Shown here: positions 9,876 through 18,270 of the stretch, piece after piece | Layout: each line of letters starts with the position of its first letter | How positions within the stretch are numbered: position 1 is the stretch's first letter | From: Cyclobacterium sp. SYSU L10401 | GTDB lineage: Bacteria > Bacteroidota > Bacteroidia > Cytophagales > Cyclobacteriaceae | DNA length: 64,000 nt | Reading direction: 5' to 3' | NCBI RefSeq assembly: GCF_010993705.1 | Contig: NZ_WOFO01000002.1 | Coordinates: forward strand, 62,001 to 126,000 | The notes under the pieces: model-generated | Databases searched by the model: none | What the model was told of the DNA's origin: nothing | Seen by the model: only the letters and a program-made list of their open reading frames with translations | Program-made: the position numbers and the translations under genes

Positions 9876-11600
9876 TTAATACCCTCCGGGATTTTGGTTA
9901 ATGGTAGCACCATTGGCCCTATAGGTATCAATTTCGGCCTGTGGAATGGGAAGCAAGTAATCTCTGGGATTGGCGAATACACGAATAGCATTGGGAAAAC
10001 GGGCATCCGTATTGAGATCGTATTGAGATTCGATTCCTGCGTAGGATACAAAACCATCTTCATCAATTTCCGGTACATGTTCGGCGTTTGCTTCATCTAA
10101 AATTCTTCCATACAAGACCACTGGCATCACCTTGTCGGCAATATTCCAGCGGCGAATATCAAACAGCCGAAATCCTTCGTTAGCAAATTCCACCTTTCGT
10201 TCCCTTTTGATCAAGGTTCGGAGAAACGACTGGTCCATGGAAGTAACGGCTGGATAGCTGTCTGAAGCTTCAACTGGAACTCCGTATGCTCTTGCCCTTA
10301 CCCGATTCAGTGCCTCGTGTACAGAGGCATCTATTTCATTGAGTTCTATCTTGGCTTCGGCATAGTTTAACAACGCCTCTGCATACCGTATTAACGTGAA
10401 GTCTGTATCACTCCAAAATCTATTTTGAAGTTGGGATTCCACGTTGGTATATTTTTTCCAAAGATATCCGCAAAAAGCAGCTGGCCAGATCACCGTCCTG
10501 GAATCGTTGTTCCTACCCCTGATCGTTCCATCCACATTTCGTACTTCCAGGCTATCCGGATGGCTTTCGAAAATGATTCCTCCCCATTCACTCTGTGGTG
10601 TAATGATCGAGGCCTTCAACCTAGGATCACGATTTTCGAATGGATTTTTTGGGTCGTATACAGCTGACTCATCTATCGGTAACCCATCGGTAGCTTCGTA
10701 ACTATCGATCATGGATTGCGTGGGCACTACTGTACTGTAGGCTCCAAAATTCCTGGAACCTTGAGCGACTGAAAAGTTTGGGACGGTTCCAAAACCATCC
10801 CTGAATGGCATTACCAAAATAGCCTCCGTAGAACCCTCTCCTTGCGGAGTGAAAAGCTCTTCGTAATCCGGGTGTAGATTTAGGTTTCCACCATTAATCA
10901 CTGCTTGCGAGGAGGTAGCCGCTTCTTCATACCTTCCTGAATAAAGCGCAATCCTTGAGTGCAATGTCAGTGCGACGTCTCTGAATATCCGGTTACCTTC
11001 TTGCACGGTTGCTGGCAAATTCTGTGAAGCTTCTTGAAGATCGGCTAATAGGTTATCAATAATTTCTTCTTTGTCTACCCGTGGCAATAGTGCATCCAAT
11101 GGGTTTTCGATCACTGTTTCCGTGTAGGGTACATCCCCAAATAGAAAGACAAGGTAATGGTAAAAATAAGCCCGTAATACCATAGCCTCATACTTAATTT
11201 GATTTAACCGCTCAGCGGGTACTATATCGGCGGCCCGATCCAAATTGTTAATCAGGTTATTGGCTCGGGCGATACCCCGGTACATATGGGTGTAAATATT
11301 TAAAAAACCTCCACTATTTGCACTGTGGGATCCGGCTCCCAATTCGTCAAAGCTGCTAAAACCTCCCCTCACAAGCCCAATATCTGTGGCTCCGTTGTCC
11401 ATATTTACTTGTACCGGCAGGTTGTATCCACCTAGCCAAATCAATGAGTTATAAACTCCTGTAAGTGCCAGGTCTAATTCCTCCTCATTGGAAAAAAAGG
11501 TGGCATCCGTTGGTTCTGTAAGCGATTCCAAATCCAACAAGTCGGAATCACATGCTGAGATCATAAACAATACTAATATAGAATAGATGAATTTTTTCAT
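9876..11600 (-). CDS. susD: SusD/RagB-family glycan-binding outer-membrane lipoprotein
   Basis: A 574-residue lipoprotein with signal peptide and lipobox (ISAC, Cys17). The following residues, DSDLLDLESLTEPTDATFFSNEEELDLALTGVYN, are typical of SusD N-termini. The helical TPR-like regions include LRAYFYHYLVFLFGDVPYTE, and the C-terminus has RKVEFANEGFRLFDIRRWN and PRDYLLPIPQAEIDTN-type motifs common to the RagB/SusD fold. It forms the lid of the SusC transporter and binds the oligosaccharide. It lies 12 nt downstream of susC, an obligatory pair. The length is usual for the family. The ligand cannot be predicted from sequence. Confidence 0.97.
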   Translation of the reverse strand: MKKFIYSILVLFMISACDSDLLDLESLTEPTDATFFSNEEELDLALTGVYNSLIWLGGYNLPVQVNMDNGATDIGLVRGGFSSFDELGAGSHSANSGGFLNIYTHMYRGIARANNLINNLDRAADIVPAERLNQIKYEAMVLRAYFYHYLVFLFGDVPYTETVIENPLDALLPRVDKEEIIDNLLADLQEASQNLPATVQEGNRIFRDVALTLHSRIALYSGRYEEAATSSQAVINGGNLNLHPDYEELFTPQGEGSTEAILVMPFRDGFGTVPNFSVAQGSRNFGAYSTVVPTQSMIDSYEATDGLPIDESAVYDPKNPFENRDPRLKASIITPQSEWGGIIFESHPDSLEVRNVDGTIRGRNNDSRTVIWPAAFCGYLWKKYTNVESQLQNRFWSDTDFTLIRYAEALLNYAEAKIELNEIDASVHEALNRVRARAYGVPVEASDSYPAVTSMDQSFLRTLIKRERKVEFANEGFRLFDIRRWNIADKVMPVVLYGRILDEANAEHVPEIDEDGFVSYAGIESQYDLNTDARFPNAIRVFANPRDYLLPIPQAEIDTYRANGATINQNPGGY

Positions 11601-11612
11601 GGTGTTTTCTGG

Positions 11613-14600
11613 TTAAAAGGTTAGACTGGCTCCGAAAGTATAGGCTCTGGCAATTGGGAAAAATGCCCCGGAACTACCGTTAGGAGTTAGTGGGTTGGTC
11701 CCTTTCGGGAGCCTGTTAAAATTGGCCAGATTTTGGATCGAGGTGTACACCCGTAAACTCCTTGCTTTTAATCTATCCTTTAAGGTGGGGAAGTTATACC
11801 CCAAACTTAAATTTCGAATGGCCAGGTAGGATGCGTCAAATACCCACACATCGGAAGCTCTCGCATCATTGCTACCTGAGCTTGTAGGCGCAAGTACTGG
11901 AATCCTGGCATTTTGCCTCTCAGGAGTCCAGGATTCTTCCACATGCCATTCTTGCACCTTCCCCGCATTCCACAAGGGCATAATGGCATCACCTTGCAAT
12001 AACAAATCCCTTTTTCCTACCCCTTGAAACATCAACGCAAAATCAAAGCCTTTGTAATCCGCCGTCAGGTTTAATGCATAACTATACCGGGGAAATGGAT
12101 CTCCGATAATAACCCGATCATCGGGGTTAATGACCTCGTCTGAGGAATCATTCATCCCGTCGCCGTTAGTATCCAAGGTAGGTTGATCCACATACCTGAT
12201 GTTTCCTGGAATAAGCCCCCCAAATTGATTGGGAGCATTGTCGATTTCTTCCTGATTCTGAAAATACCCCATGGATTGGTACCCAAATATAGAACCAATA
12301 GGACTTCCTGTGGTGGTAATCGAGTTTCCACTTATTATCTGTCCCAAGCCACCCAAATTGGTCACCTCATTTTTCACGTCGGAAAAATTGAAGTTCGCAC
12401 TGTAATTAAACTGTCCGATCGCATCCCTCCAATTGATATTGAAATCAACCCCTCTATTTTCGACAGAACCTACGTTTTGAAGGGGAGCACTCAATCCCAC
12501 TACTCTGGGGACAGGCAAGGCCAATAAAATATCATTGGTAGTCCGGACATAATATTCAACCGAAAAGGTTAACTGGTTATTAATCAAGCCCGCATCCAAT
12601 CCGATATTTGCAGTTTCCGCTGACTCCCATCGAATTCCTCGGTTGGCCAATACATTTTGTGCAGCACCTGTAGCTACGTTATCGCCGAAAATAAAATTCG
12701 ATGCCCCCAAAAGAATGTTGGCGGTATACGGGAAATCATTACCAATAGTCCGGATATTCTGGCTACCAATCTGTTGATTACCCAATCGACCCCAGGAAGC
12801 TCGCAATTTAAATTCCGAAAAGAAATCTAAGGGACTGAAAAATGCTTCTTCAGTCAAACGCCAGCCTGCAGAAAATGAAGGGAATATGGATACCCGATTT
12901 TCCGGTGCAAATCTTGAGGAAGCATCTCTTCGTACGTTAGCCTCAAAAAGGTATTTGTCCAAATAGGAATAGTTAAATCGGGAAAAATAGGAAACCAAAC
13001 TGGAATGCGTAGCACTTCCATTATTTCTCATGTTGGTCTCTGCACCCGCATTCAACTGTTCGAAACGATCGATGATAAAATCAGTCCTGGAAGCACCAAA
13101 TTGCATCCAATTGGTCTTAATCATTTCGTAACCGCCAAGTATCGTAAATTGGTGGTCTGTGATGGATTTGCTGTAGGTAATTAGACCGATGAGGTTGTTC
13201 TCGAATATTCTGGTATTGGTATTGCTGAGTGAATTTCTATCGGGTACATTTCTGGTTGACTTTGAGTCCCAATCCAGAATTGTTGTATACATCTTATTGA
13301 AGTTACGATCGAAAAGATCTCTATACTCTGGAGAATAAGTAAGACTTACATTTAGGTCTTTCACCGGCGAATAATTTACCCGCATCAGCCCTCTAAAATA
13401 ATTGTTTTCATTTCGGTTTAGTCCCCCGTCTGTGGCGTGCGCAATGGGATTTTGACCACTCCAACCATCACCCCAAGACCCATCAGTATGTATGGCAACT
13501 TGTGTAGGGTCAATTCTAAAGGCATCCAGAAAAACCCTGTCCAAACCCGAATTGGGCTGGGAAGTCAACTCCTGACTAAAATTCAAATCAAATGTCAGGT
13601 CGAATTTATCGTTAATCTTGATATCCGAATTGAATCGGCCATTATATCGCTTGAAATTGTAATTCTTTACATTGGCCCCCTGATCCGTATAGGAGATAGA
13701 TCCCATTAGCTGAACGTTTTCTGTTCCACCATTTACGGTGAGGTTATGGTATTGCTGGAATCCATTTTCTGAAAACAGCAAATCCATCCAATCGGTATCC
13801 GGATAAATGTCGGGGTTTGTCGCCATGTTCTGCTCGTAATTGGCAATGGCGGCTTCGTCCGTATTAGTCACTCTTAAAAAATCAATCGCGCCCAAATAAG
13901 ACGGTAACGTTTGAGGTTCCTGCCAACCGGCATAGGTATTGTAGGAAACCGTCATCGCTCCCACTTTCCCGCGCTTCGTGGTCACAAGTATGACTCCGTT
14001 GGATCCCCTCGACCCATAAATTGCAGATGCCGCTGCATCCTTCAGGACCGAAATACTTTCAATATCAGCTGGGTCAATGTTATTTATATCCCCTTGAATC
14101 CCGTCTACAAGTACTAAAGGATCATTAGACGCACCGAGAGACCCAATACCCCTTACCCGTAAGGTAGCACCATCCGCTCCCGGACGGCTGCTGGACTGGA
14201 TAGCAGTCAATCCTGGTGTCATACCAACCAAAGCCTGAGAAGCCTGGAATACCGGTTGTCGCGAAATAGCAGCTCCATCTATGGATTCTACCGAGCCTGT
14301 TAAATTGATTCTCCGCTGGTCTCCGTATCCGACTACCACCACTTCACTAAGATCACTCATATCTGGATCTAAATTGACATCAATGGAACGTTGGTTACCA
14401 ACGGTAATCTCTTGTTTAAAATACCCCAAAAAGGAATATACTAATACCGAATTACTGCTCGGCACCTCGATTTGATACCTTCCATCCAAATCTGTCACCG
14501 TACCTGAACTGGAATTCTTTATCAAAATACTGACCCCTGGCAAGGGAGACTCATTTTCGTCGAAGACAGTACCGCTGACCGTGATAGATTGGGCCATGGA

Positions 14601-14657
14601 ACTGGTCGCAACGACCATTAGGACCAATACAAATAAACTTGGTAAGATTTTTTTCAT
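11613..14657 (-). CDS. susC: SusC/RagA-family TonB-dependent outer-membrane transporter
   Basis: A 1014-residue protein. It has a signal peptide (residues 1-22, TSSMAQ), then a carboxypeptidase-regulatory-like domain (SGTVFDENESPLPGVSILIK). A TonB-box/plug region follows, with SEVVVVGYGDQRR, GATLRVRGIGSL, PLVLVDGI and SAIYGSRGSNGVILVTTKRG. The rest is a 22-strand-type beta-barrel ending in an aromatic C-terminus (FGASLTF). It imports oligosaccharides with SusD using TonB energy. It is the first gene of the operon running to the left edge. About 125 nt upstream lies a palindrome matching one upstream of the lacI-type gene at 25550, so LacI-type control is likely. There is no N-terminal STN domain, arguing against anti-sigma/ECF signalling through this receptor. 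Confidence 0.97.
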   Translation of the reverse strand: MKKILPSLFVLVLMVVATSSMAQSITVSGTVFDENESPLPGVSILIKNSSSGTVTDLDGRYQIEVPSSNSVLVYSFLGYFKQEITVGNQRSIDVNLDPDMSDLSEVVVVGYGDQRRINLTGSVESIDGAAISRQPVFQASQALVGMTPGLTAIQSSSRPGADGATLRVRGIGSLGASNDPLVLVDGIQGDINNIDPADIESISVLKDAAASAIYGSRGSNGVILVTTKRGKVGAMTVSYNTYAGWQEPQTLPSYLGAIDFLRVTNTDEAAIANYEQNMATNPDIYPDTDWMDLLFSENGFQQYHNLTVNGGTENVQLMGSISYTDQGANVKNYNFKRYNGRFNSDIKINDKFDLTFDLNFSQELTSQPNSGLDRVFLDAFRIDPTQVAIHTDGSWGDGWSGQNPIAHATDGGLNRNENNYFRGLMRVNYSPVKDLNVSLTYSPEYRDLFDRNFNKMYTTILDWDSKSTRNVPDRNSLSNTNTRIFENNLIGLITYSKSITDHQFTILGGYEMIKTNWMQFGASRTDFIIDRFEQLNAGAETNMRNNGSATHSSLVSYFSRFNYSYLDKYLFEANVRRDASSRFAPENRVSIFPSFSAGWRLTEEAFFSPLDFFSEFKLRASWGRLGNQQIGSQNIRTIGNDFPYTANILLGASNFIFGDNVATGAAQNVLANRGIRWESAETANIGLDAGLINNQLTFSVEYYVRTTNDILLALPVPRVVGLSAPLQNVGSVENRGVDFNINWRDAIGQFNYSANFNFSDVKNEVTNLGGLGQIISGNSITTTGSPIGSIFGYQSMGYFQNQEEIDNAPNQFGGLIPGNIRYVDQPTLDTNGDGMNDSSDEVINPDDRVIIGDPFPRYSYALNLTADYKGFDFALMFQGVGKRDLLLQGDAIMPLWNAGKVQEWHVEESWTPERQNARIPVLAPTSSGSNDARASDVWVFDASYLAIRNLSLGYNFPTLKDRLKARSLRVYTSIQNLANFNRLPKGTNPLTPNGSSGAFFPIARAYTFGASLTF

Positions 14658-14783
14658 TGTTACGGTTATTTTGGCGAAACATTGTTAATCTTTCTGCATA
14701 CACAGAATATCTATCAATACTATATATAAAAACCGTAATAAAAAAGGCATTATTTATAAAATTAAGGAATTTTATTCCGTAAT

Positions 14784-14799
14784 CGTTACCGATAACGTT
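14784..14799 (-). promoter_or_regulatory. Putative LacI-family operator upstream of susC
   Basis: On the minus strand this reads AACGTTATCGGTAACG. It matches plus-strand 25379-25394 upstream of the lacI-type gene at 15 of 16 positions. The core CGTTATCGGTAACG is a near-palindrome with a central CG, typical of LacI-family operators. A second copy of the half motif CGATAACGT is at 14845-14853 on the plus strand. The site lies 127-142 nt before the susC start. A -7-like element (TAGTATTG, minus strand, 14715-14722) lies between; its assignment is weak. Confidence 0.6.
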
Positions 14800-14886
14800 T
14801 ACATATAAAAATTTAATAAAAAATCAGCGTTATTTTTAATAATTCGATAACGTGAGCTGGTAATCCAGGCAAAAGAAAAAACGCAT

Positions 14887-15359
14887 TCAGGAAGTAGCTA
14901 CTAGGCCTGATGAACTGTACCAAAGAGGTGGTCCCGCAAACCAGGTAACAGGATAATGTACCAAACGACCATTCCAATAATGCTTAATTTTATTCCAACA
15001 ATGGCAAATTGGGAGGGCTTTTTGAAAAAATGATGTTTTGAACGATAGCAAACTCCCGTTCTGCCAATTCCAGGAAAAAAAGCATTGGATGGGCCGAAAT
15101 TGTAATATAAGGAGGTGAGCCATGAAACCGGGGCTATGGATCGAATAGTTCACCATATTTTCGAAGGTCTGATTCAACGATACGGTTTCATTTTTTCGGT
15201 AATCTTTAAAGTCAAAGTCACTTCTTGCAATACTCTCGTAAGCCTCATGGATTTCTCCGGGTTCAATTACCAAAAAGGATTTAAACTGAAAGGCTTCCCC
15301 GGTTTTCACTAGCGATCCTACTCCTCCCGGCACCGGGGCAAATAACTGAGTCTGGGCTC
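14887..15359 (-). pseudogene. Decayed internal fragment of the 942-residue protein gene
   Basis: The stretch 15140-15357 aligns with 17180-17397 inside the neighbouring intact gene at a constant offset of 2040 nt, with most bases identical. Encoded residues include PGGVGSLVKTGEAFQFKSF, against PGGVGSQMKTGEAFEFKSF in the intact copy. Near 15140 the match jumps to about 16860-16940, so some 240 nt have been deleted. A reading frame of 148 codons remains but becomes unrelated after the jump. The similarity stops within a few bases of the stop codon of the intact gene (15358-15360). It has no signal peptide and no start region of its own. This is a relic of a partial or tandem duplication, not a functional gene. 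Confidence 0.85.
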
Positions 15360-18186
15360 AAAGGCGATATTCTTCACTTGTCTCTATACCACCTTGTTGA
15401 TTTTTAGCTGAAAACCAAAATGAAACGCCCCCTTCCATTCCTTTTAAAGGAATAGTAAACTCAAAGGGATAGTGTTCATCCAACAAACGGTTGACTTTGC
15501 CATCCTTATCAGTATAAAACAGCGTAACACTCGAAAAATGGGAATCATCCTCCTGAAGGTAAATGTAACCCCTCCGGTCATATTCCCCCAAATTAATCAC
15601 CATGGCCCGTGCTTGACCAAAGTCAATTTCCTGAAGGCTGCTGAAGGGAGGTGTACTTTTGGACAAAAATCGCTGTTGAAAATCAACCTTTGCCAAAAGT
15701 CCTCCCACCTGGATCGCTGTGATACCATTGCCAGCCACCTCTACCTCAAAGGAAGTGGTATTTATTGTAGAAGCATTTCCCTCGTCTGAAAAAACATTTA
15801 TTTCTCCAATTGAGCTAGTTGTCCATTCAGGATTGATATTGACTGTGGCTTTCACAGCATCTTCTGATTGATTTGTAAAAGCCAAGAAAAGTCCGGTGTC
15901 ATTATATCCTGATATATAATTCAATTCCGGGTGGGAAACTGTCAACAAATTTTTTGGCATCCACAGGTGTACTCCATCTTCGCCATAAAATTTCCCGGGT
16001 TGACTGCCATAAAATTTATTTTGCAGATAGGCATATCCCTCAATATACTCCGACGGAAAATCGATCTTTCCCTCCGACCTGACAAACGCATCTGTGACTA
16101 AATAATCCAACAACATACTGGCCATGGGCAGTATGTGATTATAATGGAAGGAATTTACGCTTAACGCTTTATGTTCCCGCAAGGGATAATCAGGCTTTTC
16201 ATAGGCCGTAGTGCGTGCGGTATTAATATGGTATCCAGGAAAGTTTTGATAACGACCTATAATTGCTGATTTGGCAACTTCCTTTAAGAGTGAATCATCG
16301 GCGTAGTATCCCAAACGCAACATCCACGGAGCATAATTAGCCATAAAAATAGCCCGGTGACCTTGGCTGGTACCGGAAGACTCAGGAGTTAGTCCAATTT
16401 CAGAAAGTCTCCATGCTTCCACTTCTTCCTCCGGAAAATACATCTGCTCATGGCCTTTGGATTTCAGGTACCAATAAAGCGGAGCTTTACCGCCCTCGTT
16501 TACTAAAATTTGGGTATTCGGTATTTCAGGTGACATCCAGGTAAACATGGTATATCGCCTGGCACCATCTTGGGCTGCATCTAGGTACTTTTTGTTTTGC
16601 GTGATTTCATATAATTCGGTCAAATCCACCCATCTGTGGGTAAAAGCATTCCAAAAGAATGATCCCGGCGAATATGGGTCCGCAAAATCCTCTTGTTTGA
16701 TTTCAACCCTATTTCTGAGGTATTCGTCCGCACCTGAAATGGCCAGGTCAAGGTATTTTTTATCCCCGGAGGCCTTGTACAAATGCATGGCATTGACCCA
16801 GGAATCTCCCTTTTCGGCGACATCCAGGTTCCGGATTCGGCTCCCCGTAAACTCCTTTTTAGCCAATTCCAAGAAAAACCCATTGGAATGGCCAAGAATA
16901 TTATACAATGAAGTAAGTTCAGACACAGGGGCTATAGGTCCCGTCATGCTTCTGGATGGATGCTGGATTTTTTGTTCGGGGTCAAGCGAAAAAAGAAATT
17001 TCTCCCTAGACAACATATACTCCAAGGTAGGGTAAGCTCTTTGTTCAAACATCACCGAGTCATCCATCACAATAGCTAATTCCAAGGGATTCAAACTGGA
17101 AACATTCTTTACGGCGCCGGGAACATCTGTGGAATAAGCAAAGCCCTTTAATGAATCTACAAACCAGGCATAATCCGACATGGAATAGTCCACCATATTT
17201 TCAAACGTCCGGTTCAATGATACCGTCTCATTTTTTCGGTAATTTTTAAAGCCGAAGTCATTCCTCGCAATGGTTTCATAGGCTTCATGGATTTTTCCCG
17301 GTTCAATTACCAAAAAGGATTTAAACTCAAAGGCTTCCCCGGTTTTCATTTGGGATCCTACTCCTCCCGGCACCGGGGCAAATAACTGAGGCTGGGCTTT
17401 TCCATTTTCATTCCTGACCATTACACCAAATCGACTGTTCGTAGACAATGGCAAAGGATCAAAAGGAAATTCCTCAGAGGCGGCCATTACCCCAAGGGAA
17501 TGGGTGCCGTCATGGACTAAAGCCGTAGGAATTGGGCAGCGAAAAGCCAAGGTCATAATGGGGCTTTCCGGAAATCTTTTTTCCTGCCAAATCAGCGGCT
17601 GCCATATTTCTGCTACCTCAGAAAGCGAAAATTCGGGCGCACCGGTATATCCAACCGAGAAAAAACCGTCTTTTTTGGGCTTGAGTGTAAAGGTGATGGA
17701 GGGATTCCGGCCTTCCAAATCTGCTATTTGTCCCGAAAAATCAAACCACTCATGATCATCAAAAATAAGTTGAATTGTTCCTTCCGTCATTTCCATTTCT
17801 GAAGCACTGATGGAAAAGACAGTTCCTGCATTGAATGGATTGGAGCTTCTTTCGGCTGCCTCACCTTCTAGAATAGCATCATCAAACCCATCTCCTATCG
17901 AACTTTCACTTCTTTTTACTTCATCCAAGTCCGCATCCTTTCCCTGATAGGCTGTCCAAGTGATGATATTGTATGGTACTCCCTCGATGCCAGCTGGCCG
18001 CATTGCCATTTTCGGGTCTTCCTGACTATAAATAATGGAAAATTTCGGTTGAAAACGATACGGTATTCCGTTCTTCAACAGGACTATTTGGTCCGCTTCT
18101 ATAAAAACCTTATCTCGACTTCCGGAATTACATCCAACCAATGCATAAAGGCAAAGAAAAACACAAATTTTTGACAAACATTTCAT
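15358..18186 (-). CDS. Large lipoprotein with helical-toroid-like core (paralogue of 5244-8114), candidate glycan-active enzyme
   Basis: A 942-residue protein. The signal peptide ends in the lipobox LVGC (Cys19). Layout and motifs match the 956-residue protein at 5244-8114: QPLIWQEKRFPESP against QPLIWSWKRFPDQV, TNSRFGVMVR against TNSRFGLMLR, the TVSLNRTFENMVDYSM segment, and the C-terminal YNHILP, LVTDAFVRSEGKIDFP, GYAYLQNKFYG and LWMPKN block. The shared, widely spaced aromatic/His/Arg positions suggest a common enzymatic fold of unknown family. It lies 84 nt downstream of the 644-residue membrane-anchored protein. Part of its coding sequence is duplicated immediately downstream. It probably acts at the cell surface on the same or a related polysaccharide. 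Confidence 0.8.
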   Translation of the reverse strand: MKCLSKICVFLCLYALVGCNSGSRDKVFIEADQIVLLKNGIPYRFQPKFSIIYSQEDPKMAMRPAGIEGVPYNIITWTAYQGKDADLDEVKRSESSIGDGFDDAILEGEAAERSSNPFNAGTVFSISASEMEMTEGTIQLIFDDHEWFDFSGQIADLEGRNPSITFTLKPKKDGFFSVGYTGAPEFSLSEVAEIWQPLIWQEKRFPESPIMTLAFRCPIPTALVHDGTHSLGVMAASEEFPFDPLPLSTNSRFGVMVRNENGKAQPQLFAPVPGGVGSQMKTGEAFEFKSFLVIEPGKIHEAYETIARNDFGFKNYRKNETVSLNRTFENMVDYSMSDYAWFVDSLKGFAYSTDVPGAVKNVSSLNPLELAIVMDDSVMFEQRAYPTLEYMLSREKFLFSLDPEQKIQHPSRSMTGPIAPVSELTSLYNILGHSNGFFLELAKKEFTGSRIRNLDVAEKGDSWVNAMHLYKASGDKKYLDLAISGADEYLRNRVEIKQEDFADPYSPGSFFWNAFTHRWVDLTELYEITQNKKYLDAAQDGARRYTMFTWMSPEIPNTQILVNEGGKAPLYWYLKSKGHEQMYFPEEEVEAWRLSEIGLTPESSGTSQGHRAIFMANYAPWMLRLGYYADDSLLKEVAKSAIIGRYQNFPGYHINTARTTAYEKPDYPLREHKALSVNSFHYNHILPMASMLLDYLVTDAFVRSEGKIDFPSEYIEGYAYLQNKFYGSQPGKFYGEDGVHLWMPKNLLTVSHPELNYISGYNDTGLFLAFTNQSEDAVKATVNINPEWTTSSIGEINVFSDEGNASTINTTSFEVEVAGNGITAIQVGGLLAKVDFQQRFLSKSTPPFSSLQEIDFGQARAMVINLGEYDRRGYIYLQEDDSHFSSVTLFYTDKDGKVNRLLDEHYPFEFTIPLKGMEGGVSFWFSAKNQQGGIETSEEYRL

Positions 18187-18270
18187 AGGTAAAAGGAGCG
18201 AATTAATGAGAAATAAGGCAGAGTTGCTACCTCCATTAACAACGTGGTGAAACTGTACAGATTCGTATTT

